64,000 bases of DNA from Fen-1258 sp964441505 (GTDB lineage: Bacteria; Bacteroidota; Ignavibacteria; Ignavibacteriales; Melioribacteraceae). Below, piece after piece: positions 36,043 through 44,952 of this stretch; position 1 is the first letter of the stretch, and every line of letters begins with the position of its first letter. The DNA lies in assembly GCA_964441505.1 (NCBI GenBank), contig CAYTUV010000009.1, forward strand, positions 60,417 through 124,416. The letters are read 5' to 3'. Both the position numbers and the translations under genes were made by a program. The notes under the pieces were generated by a model. The model was not told the DNA's origin, did not search any database, and saw only the letters and a list, made by a program, of their open reading frames with translations.

Positions 36043-37215
36043 TTGACATTTCAACTTGTAGATATTTTTTACCCCGATGTATTCCGCAGATATAGTGCAA
36101 AATATAATATTTACCGGGAGTTATATGAGAAGGATCTGCTTGGAATTGATATCCGGGGAATCGATTTCAGACTCGCGCAGAAGATCAAAAAAATTATTCT
36201 GACTAATAAGGAAATCTGCTACAATACCGGTAAGAAGGGAGATCAGTCATGCGATCTTCTTGCGTTAGGTTCATACGGTGTATTTAAAGAGTTAGCCAAA
36301 GAAATAATCGCTATTGGTAACGAAGATATCGGAATGAAAATTTCTCAGACGGTTCAAAACATAACTGAGTATGAAAATCAGTCAATGATGATCGGTAAAC
36401 GAAATTTCACTTTTGAACATGCTTATGTATTCGGAATATTAAATGTTACTCCCGACTCATTCTCAGATGGAGGAAAATATATTGATAGAAATTCAGCGGT
36501 TGAACATGGATTGAAACTTCTCGAAGATGGAGCTGACGTTCTGGATATCGGTGGAGAATCGAGCAGGCCTGGTGCTGAGAGAATTGATGATGATGAAGAA
36601 GCAAACCGTGTAATCCCTGTAATTCAGGAAATTCTGCAAAAGAAACCGGATGCAATACTTTCTATTGATACTACAAAATCCCTAGTTGCCAGGAAGGCTT
36701 TAGCTTGTGGAGTGAAAATTGTTAATGATATAAGTTCTTTTAGTTTTGATGAGCAGATGCTTTATGTTGTTAAAGAGTTTAGCGCCGCTATGGTTCTGAT
36801 GCATATGAAGGGGAGTCCTGAGACAATGCAGAATGACCCGGTCTATGAAGATGTCGTTTCTGAGATTTATGATTACCTTACATTAAAAGTTGAAACGGCT
36901 AAGAAAGCAGGGATTAAAAAAATTATTATTGATCCGGGAATTGGATTTGGGAAAAGAGTAAGCGACAATTATGAATTGATCAAGCGATTGAATGAACTTA
37001 AGGGAATTGGTCTGCCGATAATGGTCGGAGTCTCCAAAAAATCATTTCTGGGAAAATCACTTGATTTGAAAATTGATGAACGGAAAAATTCGACAGTTAT
37101 CGCTGAGACTTTAGCCATTAAGAACGGAGCCAGATTTATTCGTACACATGAAGTGAAGAATACAGTAGAAGCAATTAAGATCAACAGTTTTTTAGATAAT
37201 CAGGAACAGGTTTAG
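36043..37215 (+). CDS. folP: Dihydropteroate synthase
   Basis: Condenses p-aminobenzoate with hydroxymethyl-dihydropterin diphosphate in folate synthesis. The 390-residue form has about 125 extra N-terminal residues before the TIM barrel that opens with GILNVTPDSFSDGG (residues 131-144), followed by DIGGESSRPGAE, VNDIS and IDPGIGFGK. Long folP proteins with this leader are known in several anaerobic lineages. The TTG at 36043 is the start because a nearby ATG (36038) is out of frame and soon stops; GAGGG precedes it. It ends one base before cdaA. Confidence 0.9.
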   Translation: MTFQLVDIFYPDVFRRYSAKYNIYRELYEKDLLGIDIRGIDFRLAQKIKKIILTNKEICYNTGKKGDQSCDLLALGSYGVFKELAKEIIAIGNEDIGMKISQTVQNITEYENQSMMIGKRNFTFEHAYVFGILNVTPDSFSDGGKYIDRNSAVEHGLKLLEDGADVLDIGGESSRPGAERIDDDEEANRVIPVIQEILQKKPDAILSIDTTKSLVARKALACGVKIVNDISSFSFDEQMLYVVKEFSAAMVLMHMKGSPETMQNDPVYEDVVSEIYDYLTLKVETAKKAGIKKIIIDPGIGFGKRVSDNYELIKRLNELKGIGLPIMVGVSKKSFLGKSLDLKIDERKNSTVIAETLAIKNGARFIRTHEVKNTVEAIKINSFLDNQEQV

Positions 37216-37216
37216 A

Positions 37217-38068
37217 ATGTTCGAAGTTTTCAAAATAGGGTTTCTCTCAGTTTCCTTTTTGGATATTGTGGACGTCTTACTAGTTACAGTGATATTTTAC
37301 AAAGTATACAGTGTAATCCGGGCAACAATTGCCGCACAAATATTTTATGGTCTCATATTCGTTCTGATACTTTCGTTCTTAACTCAGGCAGCAAACTTTA
37401 AAGCGCTAGGCTGGTTATTAAAACTGCTATCCGATATCTGGGTTATAGCATTTGTCATCCTTTTCCAACCTGAAATACGCAGAATTTTAGTTCTCATCGG
37501 TAGAAATCCGCTTATCAGGATTTTCATTAAGAATGATGAATTTATGGTTGCGGATATAATTTCAGAGGCAGCTTTTGAACTTGCACAAAATCAACACGGC
37601 GCCTTGATGGTAATTGTTAAGTCTGTCGGTATTCGTGGCGTAGCTGAAACGGGAGAGATCATCAATGCGAAAATCACAAAAAATTTATTACGGTCAATAT
37701 TCTTTCCACGATCAGCTTTTCATGATGGAGCGATCATAATCAATAATGATATTGTAGAAGCTGTACGATGTACGTTGCCTCTTTCAGGTGAAACCTCCAG
37801 CAATGGATTACCATTAGGAATGAGACATCGGGCTGGCTTGGGCATTTCTGAACAAGCCGATGTAATTAGTGTAATAGTTTCTGAAGAAACAGGCGGAATT
37901 TCGGTTGCAGAGAAAGGACAGCTTAAATCGGGACTATCAAAAGAGGGTTTAAGAAATTATTTAACAAACTCTATGCGTGCCTCAAAAAGTAGAAGTCTCC
38001 GTTCTATTGCCGAGGTCATCAAAAGATTTTTTAGAATTAGAAAAACCGATACAACTACTGGGTATTAA
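37217..38068 (+). CDS. cdaA: Diadenylate cyclase (CdaA/DisA_N family)
   Basis: Makes the second messenger c-di-AMP from two ATP. Of 283 residues, with three N-terminal hydrophobic helices (about residues 18-85) followed by the DAC domain. The DGA motif at 170-172 (FHDGAIIINND) and the RHR motif at 203-205 (GMRHRAGLGISE) are intact. It is placed after folP and coupled to the CHAD gene by TAATG. Confidence 0.93.
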   Translation: MFEVFKIGFLSVSFLDIVDVLLVTVIFYKVYSVIRATIAAQIFYGLIFVLILSFLTQAANFKALGWLLKLLSDIWVIAFVILFQPEIRRILVLIGRNPLIRIFIKNDEFMVADIISEAAFELAQNQHGALMVIVKSVGIRGVAETGEIINAKITKNLLRSIFFPRSAFHDGAIIINNDIVEAVRCTLPLSGETSSNGLPLGMRHRAGLGISEQADVISVIVSEETGGISVAEKGQLKSGLSKEGLRNYLTNSMRASKSRSLRSIAEVIKRFFRIRKTDTTTGY

Positions 38069-38541
38069 TGTCACCGTCAAAAAATTTTCTTATCAACGGA
38101 GTCGGCAGGAAAACAAAGTTTCAAAGTGCCGCAAAAATTATTCTTGATCAGAAATTAGAACGTGTTTTAAAAGAAATAGAAAAGTTTACAAAAAATGATT
38201 CGATTAAGAATCTTCATTCACTTCGAATTGCATTTAGAAAATTCCGGTACTTGTTAGAAACATTTTCCGGATGCTTCGGACAAAAGCTTTTTAACCATGT
38301 TAATAGGAGAGTTCAGAAGAACCAGGATTTGTTAGGTGAATCGAGAGATCTGGATGTGTTTGAACTGAAACTAAAAAATTATCAAAAAGAATTGGATCTG
38401 GTTGTTCCGGAATCGATATTTTCAAGAATAGATGAAGAAAAAATCTTGCAGCGTCAAGTTATTAAAACGGAATTGAGTAAATTTACATCCGATAAAGATG
38501 TCAATAGTTTTTTTATTAAATCCAGGAAGAGTGAAAAATGA
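38068..38541 (+). CDS. Short CHAD-domain protein
   Basis: Of 157 residues. The helical CHAD pattern is visible: KNLHSLRIAFRKFRYLLETF with conserved His and Arg/Lys, then a NQDLLGESRDLDVF helix. CHAD domains bind polyphosphate. Only one half of the usual two-fold domain is present, so it may act as a dimer. A ppx-type exopolyphosphatase lies 4 kb downstream, which may be related. It overlaps the next gene by four bases (ATGA). Confidence 0.75.
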   Translation: MSPSKNFLINGVGRKTKFQSAAKIILDQKLERVLKEIEKFTKNDSIKNLHSLRIAFRKFRYLLETFSGCFGQKLFNHVNRRVQKNQDLLGESRDLDVFELKLKNYQKELDLVVPESIFSRIDEEKILQRQVIKTELSKFTSDKDVNSFFIKSRKSEK

Positions 38542-39215
38542 GACTAAAATATTTTTCGCATTCGGCATTTCAAGTTACCACAAATGCCGGGAAGAGGATT
38601 CTGATCGATCCTTTTCTCGATGGAAATCCTACATCAACCGTCAAATCGGAAGAAGTTCAGGCCGATTACATTATATTGACACATGCTCACGGTGATCATG
38701 TAGGAGACGCATTCAGTATAGCAAAAAGATGCGATTCAACTTTTATCTGTGTTAATGAGTTGGCTAATTATTGTTCCGGTAAAGGTTTTAAAGTACATAA
38801 CATGCATATAGGCGGCGGGCACGATTTTGAATTCGGACGGGTCAAATTTACAATTGCTCATCATGGTTCAATGACACCGGATAATCAGTACGCAGGAGAA
38901 CCGGCAGGTGTTGTTCTTTCAATCGATGGAAAAAATCTTTATCATACAGGTGATACAGGATTATTTTTCGATATGAAACTTATCGGAGAGATGACAGCAT
39001 TAGATTATATGCTTCTTCCAATTGGTGATAATTTTACTATGGGCATTACTGATGCAGTGAAAGCAGTTGAACTGGCCAACCCGACATGCGCTATACCAAT
39101 GCACTACAATACTTTTTCAGTTATAGCGGCCGATCCGTTCGAATTTAAGAAAAAAGTTGAGATCATTAAAAAAAAATGCATTGTTATGGAGTTTGGGCAG
39201 GAAATTGATTTATAA
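38538..39215 (+). CDS. Metal-dependent hydrolase, UPF0173 (metallo-beta-lactamase fold)
   Basis: Of 225 residues, with the MBL zinc motif THAHGDHVGD, a His in HHGSMTPD, the Asp in YHTGDTGLF, and a C-terminal PMHYNTF. This is the UPF0173/YtkL type, whose physiological substrate is not established. It is coupled to the CHAD gene. Confidence 0.85.
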   Translation: MRLKYFSHSAFQVTTNAGKRILIDPFLDGNPTSTVKSEEVQADYIILTHAHGDHVGDAFSIAKRCDSTFICVNELANYCSGKGFKVHNMHIGGGHDFEFGRVKFTIAHHGSMTPDNQYAGEPAGVVLSIDGKNLYHTGDTGLFFDMKLIGEMTALDYMLLPIGDNFTMGITDAVKAVELANPTCAIPMHYNTFSVIAADPFEFKKKVEIIKKKCIVMEFGQEIDL

Positions 39216-39250
39216 TTATTTATTATCGTTTTGGAGATCTACTTCTTTTT

Positions 39251-40033
39251 ATGGCAAAAAAAATTGTAATAGCAAATCAAAAAGGCGGCGTTGGTAAGAC
39301 CACTTCTGCAATTAATCTGTCAGCTTCAATTGCAGCCGCTGAATTCAGAACATTGCTAATTGATATTGACCCGCAAGCTAACTCTACTTCCGGTCTGGGC
39401 GTTGAGAATGATAAATTATCAGTTTATCAAGCTTTGATAGGAACTGAAAATGCATCCGATTGTATTGTAAATACCTATATGCCTTTTCTGGATATACTTC
39501 CCTCCACAATTGATCTGGTGGGAGCCGAAATTGAATTAGTTTCAATGGAAGAAAGAGAATATTTGCTAAAGAAAGCACTTTTGCCTATTGAGGATCGATA
39601 TGATTTTATTTTTATCGATTGTCCTCCTTCACTAGGATTGCTGACACTTAATGCATTGACTTGTGCCGATTCCGTGTTGATTCCTGTTCAATGTGAGTAT
39701 TTTGCACTGGAGGGATTAGGGCAATTGTTGAACACAATCAACATCGTAAAAAAGAATTTGAATGAACAACTTGCCATAGAAGGTGTATTATTGACAATGT
39801 ATGATTCACGTCTGCGTCTATCGAATCAGGTTGTGGAGGAAGTTAAAAAATATTTTGGTACAAAAGTTTTTCAAACCATCGTCCACAGAAATGTAAGGTT
39901 ATCCGAAGCACCAAGCCATTCCAAGCCTGTAATTTTATACGATGCAAGTTCTGTCGGTGCTCAGAACTATATTTCGCTTGCTTCAGAATTAATTCAAAGA
40001 AATAATCTAGAACAAAAGAAGAATACTAATTGA
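39251..40033 (+). CDS. parA: Chromosome-partitioning ATPase ParA (Soj)
   Basis: Of 260 residues. Deviant Walker A KGGVGKTTSAINL, Walker A' DIDPQANSTSGLG and Walker B FIDCPPSLGLL. It works with ParB to segregate chromosome origins. GGAGAT precedes the start. The parB TTG overlaps its stop (TTGA), a typical chromosomal parAB pair. Confidence 0.93.
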   Translation: MAKKIVIANQKGGVGKTTSAINLSASIAAAEFRTLLIDIDPQANSTSGLGVENDKLSVYQALIGTENASDCIVNTYMPFLDILPSTIDLVGAEIELVSMEEREYLLKKALLPIEDRYDFIFIDCPPSLGLLTLNALTCADSVLIPVQCEYFALEGLGQLLNTINIVKKNLNEQLAIEGVLLTMYDSRLRLSNQVVEEVKKYFGTKVFQTIVHRNVRLSEAPSHSKPVILYDASSVGAQNYISLASELIQRNNLEQKKNTN

Positions 40034-40977
40034 GCAATATTAAACCGGGACTCGGAAGAGGATTGGATGCATTAATCAATCCTCAAATGAAGGAAAAAAT
40101 TGACAGCCCTGTAGCTGTCTCAAGTAGGGATATCCTCAAAGACGACGGCATTTCGAATGATGTTCTCGCTAAAATTTCTGTACAGACAATTACCCCAAAT
40201 CCTTATCAACCACGAGTTGAATTTGATCAAACTGCACTCGACGAGCTAAAAAAATCAATTCTACAAAATGGTCTCATCCAGCCCATCACTGTCCGTAGAG
40301 TATCAAAAGATCACTACGAATTAATTTCTGGTGAGAGAAGATTACGGGCATGTAAAGAGATCGGTTTGAAGGAGATACCGGCTTATATCATTCATGTCGA
40401 GACAAAAGAGATGATGCTAGCTTTGTCGCTTATCGAAAACATTCAGCGAGAAAAACTAAATGCAATTGAAATTGCAAATGCATATAAGAGATTAATGGAT
40501 GAATGTAATTTATCACAGGAAGAGATAGCCGAAAAAGTCGGCAAGGACAGAACAACTGTCACAAACACAATCCGTTTGCTAAAATTGCCCAGTAAAATTC
40601 AGCAGAGCCTAATCAAGAATGAAATAAGTTCCGGCCACGCGAGATCATTAATCAATCTGCCTAACGAAATTGTACAATTGGAAATATTAGAAAAAATTAT
40701 AAAAAATAATTTATCAGTTCGGAATGTTGAAGATCTTGTCAGGAAATATCTGACTGCAAAAAATAATCTAAAGAAAAAGATAGTTATTCCGACGAACAAC
40801 ATTAACAGTCTGTCACAACGGGATTTGGAATCGAAACTACAGGAAATCCTCGGCACAAAAGTTATGTGCAAACAAAAGAAAAGCGGTGCAGGGGAGTTAA
40901 TAATAGAATTTTATTCACTTGACGAACTAGAAAGATTATTTGAACTATTTGAAATCATCGGTAAAAATTATAACTAA
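40030..40977 (+). CDS. parB: Chromosome-partitioning protein ParB (Spo0J)
   Basis: Of 315 residues, from TTG at 40030. N-terminal KPGLGRGLDALI (ParA-interacting), then NPYQPRVEFD and the CTPase/parS region with SGERRLRACKEIG and ALIENIQRE-type LSLIENIQREKLN, and a helix-turn-helix with SQEEIAEKVGKDRTTVTNTI. Binds parS and loads condensin. No parS-like palindrome was identified in this window by eye. Confidence 0.93.
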   Translation: MSNIKPGLGRGLDALINPQMKEKIDSPVAVSSRDILKDDGISNDVLAKISVQTITPNPYQPRVEFDQTALDELKKSILQNGLIQPITVRRVSKDHYELISGERRLRACKEIGLKEIPAYIIHVETKEMMLALSLIENIQREKLNAIEIANAYKRLMDECNLSQEEIAEKVGKDRTTVTNTIRLLKLPSKIQQSLIKNEISSGHARSLINLPNEIVQLEILEKIIKNNLSVRNVEDLVRKYLTAKNNLKKKIVIPTNNINSLSQRDLESKLQEILGTKVMCKQKKSGAGELIIEFYSLDELERLFELFEIIGKNYN

Positions 40978-41467
40978 AAGCTGTCTCATACTTTTTATTA
41001 TAATTTCGACACCAAAATACCTTGAAGCACAGATACAACCTTTTGATTCCAATTCCGTCAAAATAGACACTGCTAAATTTGAAATGAGGAAATCGGCCTG
41101 GGGTGCTGTTCTTAGAAGTGCTGTTTTACCCGGCTTCGGACAGTTTTATAATGAGTCGTATTGGAAAATTCCTATTGTTTGGGGAGTGCTTGGTTATTTT
41201 GGTTATCAATGGAATAGAAATAATAATCTTTATATTCAGTATAGAGATGCATATGCCTTAAGCATTGTGAATAAGCAAGCAGATAGTTATTCATATAAAG
41301 CAAGAGAATTTTATAAAGACCAGCGTGATTTGATTGCAGTGTTCATAGGATTGACATACTTTCTTAATCTGGTGGATGCGTACGTTGATGCACATTTATT
41401 TGATTTCGATATCTCAGGAAGCAATCAGATAAGTAACTATCAACTTTCGCTTAAAATAAAATTTTAA
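40940..41467 (+). CDS. DUF5683 exported/membrane protein
   Basis: Of 175 residues; the start is TTG at 40940 (or 40949), overlapping parB by 38 bases, because the first in-frame ATG is 41084, after the signal peptide. A signal peptide (SCLILFIIISTPKYLEAQ) is followed by KSAWGAVLRSAVLPGFGQFY, the DUF5683 signature of Bacteroidota proteins, and helices WKIPIVWGVLGYFGYQW and LIAVFIGLTYFLNLVDAY. Function unknown. Confidence 0.7.
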   Translation: MNYLKSSVKIITKSCLILFIIISTPKYLEAQIQPFDSNSVKIDTAKFEMRKSAWGAVLRSAVLPGFGQFYNESYWKIPIVWGVLGYFGYQWNRNNNLYIQYRDAYALSIVNKQADSYSYKAREFYKDQRDLIAVFIGLTYFLNLVDAYVDAHLFDFDISGSNQISNYQLSLKIKF

Positions 41468-41478
41468 CACGGTCGGAT

Positions 41479-42183
41479 ATGAAAAATATACTTAGATGCG
41501 AGAATTGCGGAAAAGAGAATCATTTTTATCAGCTAACCTGTTCCGAATGTAAATCCTTCTTGAGAGCAAGAATTGTTAACATTGATTTTTGGGATACACT
41601 TTGGAAAATATTTTATTCACCCGTGGATACCGCCAAGAATATTATTCAGGCAGAGAATAAGAACTTTGTTGCCACATGTGCATTCATTACGGCAATAAAA
41701 TTTTCTTTACTCTCTCTAATTTTGATGAATGCATTCCATATAGAAGAAAATGGGAGATACACATTTTTTCGCGGAGTAATTTTCGGTGGTATTCCATTTA
41801 TATGTCTAATATCCGTATTCGCATTAGTTGTAACCTATATCAATAAAAAGTTCGGTATTCAGGGAAGAATAAAAGATGCTCTTTCTATCTATTTTTTCTC
41901 CTTCACACCTCTATTCATGACGTTTCTGATACTCACTCCAATCCAGTTTGCTCTCTTTGGAGAATACTGGTTTACATTTAATCCTTCACCTTTAATAGTG
42001 AAACCTCAGGCAGCGATTGTCATTTTCTTTATCGAGATACTAATGTATCTGTGGAGTGGAGTTCTATTCGTGACATCCACATATGCTCAAACAAAGAATA
42101 TTATTTACTCTGTGATTCTTGGGCTGATTGGATTTACAGTCTTAACAGTGATAATATTTTATTTAGCCGTATTCATCCACTGA
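41479..42183 (+). CDS. Zinc-ribbon plus YIP1-family membrane protein
   Basis: Of 234 residues. An N-terminal CENC-x11-CSEC zinc ribbon precedes a YIP1-like integral domain with five hydrophobic helices (SLLSLILMNAF, GVIFGGIPFICLISVFALVV, SFTPLFMTFLILTPIQFALF, AAIVIFFIEILMYLWSGVLF and VILGLIGFTVLTVIIFYLAV). The bacterial function is unknown. Its 3' end overlaps the ppx gene on the other strand by 25 bases. Confidence 0.7.
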   Translation: MKNILRCENCGKENHFYQLTCSECKSFLRARIVNIDFWDTLWKIFYSPVDTAKNIIQAENKNFVATCAFITAIKFSLLSLILMNAFHIEENGRYTFFRGVIFGGIPFICLISVFALVVTYINKKFGIQGRIKDALSIYFFSFTPLFMTFLILTPIQFALFGEYWFTFNPSPLIVKPQAAIVIFFIEILMYLWSGVLFVTSTYAQTKNIIYSVILGLIGFTVLTVIIFYLAVFIH

Positions 42184-43100
42184 TTTTTAATCAAATAGTC
42201 AATGACCGTACCGTAACGTAGGCCTTTGCTGCTTACGATGATCTTTTCCACACTTAATTGCTGCATAATGCCTTGAAGTATTAAGGAACCTGCCAAGAGA
42301 AGATCTTCGCGGCCTTTTGCGACCTCGCCATAGTTAGGTAGTACTTCCTCTTTTCTCATGTTGGCCAACAGACTGATAATATTTCTGAGTTCTTCTATGG
42401 AAAGAATTGAGCTATCTACTAGACTATCGTCATATATCCTTATGCCTTGCTTAATGCATGAGAGAGTTGTTGGCGTTCCTGCAACTGCTATTGTTTTAAT
42501 ATTTTGTGGAATTATCAAAGACAATCCGGTGAATGTCTCATCAATATATTCCATTGTCTTCGAAATAACTTCTCGGGAAGGGGGAAGGGCAGGCATGAAC
42601 TTTTCGGTTAGAGATACAACTCCAATATCAAAACTCTTTTTAAGAATTATTCCTTTTAGATTTCCATAAATAATCTCTGTGCTTCCGCCTCCAATATCAA
42701 GAATAGTTTTAGATTCATTCAAATTAAGGGGATAGGCAGAACCGAGAAAAGTCAATCTGGCTTCCTCATCGCCGGAGATAATTTCAGTTTCCAGTGAGAA
42801 ACGCTCTTTTATAAGTCGGATAATCTCCTGGGAATTAGAAGCGATTCTGAAGGCATTTGTTGCCTTTAGAAGAATTACTGAACAATTATTCTGAGTGGCG
42901 ATATTTTTATAATCAGAGATAATTTTCAGTAATGAATTTATTTTTGACTCAGATATCCTTCCACCGGGGAGGAGTCCTTCACTCATTCGAGGGGTTGTAT
43001 AGTGGTTCACCACAGATTTCAGATTTTGATTCTCTCGATCATATTCCGCAATTAATAGAAGAACTGTATTTGAACCGATGTCAATAGAAGCAATAGTCAT
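42159..43100 (-). CDS. ppx: Ppx/GppA exopolyphosphatase-type phosphatase
   Basis: Of 313 residues in the ASKHA fold. Phosphate-1 motif IDIGSNTVLLLIAE, phosphate-2 LDIGGGSTEI, and the late AGTPTTLSC motif. Short single-domain members act on polyphosphate or (p)ppGpp. It is divergent from the membrane protein gene at 43138. Confidence 0.85.
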   Translation of the reverse strand: MTIASIDIGSNTVLLLIAEYDRENQNLKSVVNHYTTPRMSEGLLPGGRISESKINSLLKIISDYKNIATQNNCSVILLKATNAFRIASNSQEIIRLIKERFSLETEIISGDEEARLTFLGSAYPLNLNESKTILDIGGGSTEIIYGNLKGIILKKSFDIGVVSLTEKFMPALPPSREVISKTMEYIDETFTGLSLIIPQNIKTIAVAGTPTTLSCIKQGIRIYDDSLVDSSILSIEELRNIISLLANMRKEEVLPNYGEVAKGREDLLLAGSLILQGIMQQLSVEKIIVSSKGLRYGTVIDYLIKNQWMNTAK

Positions 43101-43137
43101 AGTTTTTTTTTATAATTGTAAAAAAGAATTTAATATA

Positions 43138-43659
43138 ATGGCAAAATTAAGCGTGGTTTCCAAAATATTTCTCTTCCTGGCAATTCTTTTTTTCTCACTC
43201 TTCTTAGGTGGGTATGTTGCCCGGCAGATGGTTATATATCAATTATTTGAAGCGAATGGTCTCGATTTTAAATCGATGTATAACGATCAGAATCTGGGCC
43301 TGGTCTATATTACATTAACGCCTGTGCTGATATTGAATCTGGTTACTTACTCTACATTTCTTGTTTCAACGATTATTTTTTTAATTTCATCACGTCTGAG
43401 TATAAAGTACGAAGGATGGCTATTTGTCATAATCATTATTCTTTTTGTCACGGCACCGTTCGAAATTTACTTATCAACTATTGACTATAAAATTGTATCA
43501 ATGATAATGGCAAACTCTTCACCCGTAAGTGAAATATCGGCACTCATAAAAGAAAGGATGATTGTTTTGAGCAGTTTTTCTTTAATCGAAATATTCTCGT
43601 TCGCTGCTATTATTTTTCTATATTTATTTAAACCATTAAGAAAGCAAAATGAAAATTAA
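43138..43659 (+). CDS. Four-helix membrane protein, unknown
   Basis: Of 173 residues from the ATG at 43138. Four hydrophobic helices are seen: IFLFLAILFFSLFLGGYVA, TLTPVLILNLVTYSTFLVST, WLFVIIIILFVTAPFEIYL and IEIFSFAAIIFLYLF. I recognise no family. It overlaps the next small gene by 11 bases, and those two plus aroQ form a coupled group. Confidence 0.6.
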   Translation: MAKLSVVSKIFLFLAILFFSLFLGGYVARQMVIYQLFEANGLDFKSMYNDQNLGLVYITLTPVLILNLVTYSTFLVSTIIFLISSRLSIKYEGWLFVIIIILFVTAPFEIYLSTIDYKIVSMIMANSSPVSEISALIKERMIVLSSFSLIEIFSFAAIIFLYLFKPLRKQNEN

Positions 43660-43918
43660 AGAGAAAGAGTTTGAATCCATCCTCCAGGATCTAAAGCAAT
43701 TGGCTCAGGAGATGGGAGCGAAAGTCAGATATGAAAGAGGTGATTTCAAGGGAGGTTATTGCATTCTTCGTGAGGATAAAACCATAGTTATTAATAAACT
43801 TTCGACTCTTCAAAAGAAAGTGATGATTCTAACCGCTGCTCTGAAAGATTTAGGTATCAAGGATCATTTTATTCAACCAAGGATTAGAGAACTAATTGAT
43901 GAGATAACGGAAAAATAA
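43649..43918 (+). CDS. Small conserved-looking protein, unknown
   Basis: Of 89 residues. It is mostly helical and charged, with the pattern FKGGYCILREDKTIVINKLS in the middle, suggesting an alpha/beta soluble fold. I recognise no family by name. Tight coupling to its neighbours (11-base overlap upstream, one-base overlap with aroQ) argues that it is real. Confidence 0.6.
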   Translation: MKIKEKEFESILQDLKQLAQEMGAKVRYERGDFKGGYCILREDKTIVINKLSTLQKKVMILTAALKDLGIKDHFIQPRIRELIDEITEK

Positions 43919-44346
43919 TGAAAGTACTCATCGCTAATGGACCAAATCTTAATTTGCTTGAGAAACGTGATAAAAATAATTATGGGTCACTCTCACTGGT
44001 TTCTATTTCTCAGGCAATAAAAGATGAATTCCCGAATATTGATTTTACTTTTGTGCAGTCGAATTCCGAAAATGAATTGATTAACGAGATTCAAAACGCA
44101 GACAAATTTGATGGCGCTATCATTAACCCTGGAGGGTATTCACATTCTTCAATCGCCCTGCGTGATGCATTAGAGATTTTGAAAATTCCAAAAATCGAAG
44201 TTCATTTATCAAATTTGTCTTCACGAGAAGAATTTAGAAAAAATATGATAACGGCTTCTGCTGCTTCCGGTTACATTTCCGGATTCCAGGAGATAAGTTA
44301 TTTTGCTGCGGTTTATGCGTTGACGAAATTGATCTCAAAAAAGTAA
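43918..44346 (+). CDS. aroQ: 3-dehydroquinate dehydratase, type II
   Basis: Dehydrates 3-dehydroquinate in the shikimate pathway. Of 142 residues, with IANGPNLNLLEKRD at the N-terminus, the catalytic Tyr in NNYGS, SNSENELINEIQ, INPGGYSHSSIALRDAL and EVHLSNLSSREEFR. All type II motifs are present. Its ATG overlaps the stop of the upstream small gene. Confidence 0.95.
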   Translation: MKVLIANGPNLNLLEKRDKNNYGSLSLVSISQAIKDEFPNIDFTFVQSNSENELINEIQNADKFDGAIINPGGYSHSSIALRDALEILKIPKIEVHLSNLSSREEFRKNMITASAASGYISGFQEISYFAAVYALTKLISKK

Positions 44347-44446
44347 TGTATCGAAATTATTTTAACTGAATATGTTGATAATTTCCAATCTCTTGCGGAT
44401 TCGATCAACAAAACCTATTTTACTAATAGCAAAAAGGATTACTGAA

Positions 44447-44845
44447 GTGAAAGACTTTGGATTAAAAAAATTGTACTACTCCATTAGTGAAGTAAGTAAA
44501 CTCACAGGTCTTGAACAATATATCCTACGTTATTGGGAAACAGAATTCGAACAGTTGAAACCCGGGAAAAACAGAGCGGGTAATAGAATCTATACGAACA
44601 AAGATATTAGACTTATCCTCCAGATAAAGCGGTTACTACGTGAAGAAAAATATACCATCGAAGGTGCAAAGAAAATATTAATTGATCTCCAATTAGAAAA
44701 TCCAGTATTTAATTCCAACGAATCCAAAACATCGAATGCAAAAATTGTTTCACCAAGATCTGTTAAAAAGGATCTGGAAGAAATAAAGAGTTTTCTTCTT
44801 TATCTGAATTCTACACTTGAAACGGAACGTGGCGCAGTCCGGTAG
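44447..44845 (+). CDS. MerR-family transcriptional regulator
   Basis: Of 132 residues from the GTG at 44447, supported by AAGGA eight bases upstream; an ATG at 44372 would add 25 residues. The N-terminal MerR helix-turn-helix reads YYSISEVSKLTGLEQYILRY, followed by FEQLKPGKNRAGNRIYTNKD. The C-terminal half is a short effector/dimer helix. It has no Cys sensor motif. The stop codon lies inside tRNA-Pro, 23 bases into the tRNA. Confidence 0.8.
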   Translation: MKDFGLKKLYYSISEVSKLTGLEQYILRYWETEFEQLKPGKNRAGNRIYTNKDIRLILQIKRLLREEKYTIEGAKKILIDLQLENPVFNSNESKTSNAKIVSPRSVKKDLEEIKSFLLYLNSTLETERGAVR

Positions 44846-44896
44846 CGTACTTGAATGGGGTTCAAGGGGTCGCGGGTTCAAATCCCGCCGTTCCGA
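44823..44896 (+). tRNA. tRNA-Pro(GGG)
   Basis: A 74-base cloverleaf: acceptor CGGAACG pairs with CGTTCCG, then discriminator A. The anticodon stem CTTGA/TCAAG encloses the loop ATGGGGT, giving anticodon GGG. The T-arm is GCGGG TTCAAAT CCCGC. The CCA end is not encoded (ACT follows). The 5' end overlaps the MerR gene; purF starts 57 bases after the tRNA. Confidence 0.9.
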
Positions 44897-44952
44897 CTCT
44901 TACAGGCACAGTAGTATGTGCCTTTTTTATAATGAAGGAATTGCATTTTTTT

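Noticed and set aside
44851..44952. Upstream extension of purF into the tRNA
   Set aside because: It would put tRNA sequence in the protein and remove the short propeptide before the catalytic Cys; ATG at 44953 fits better.
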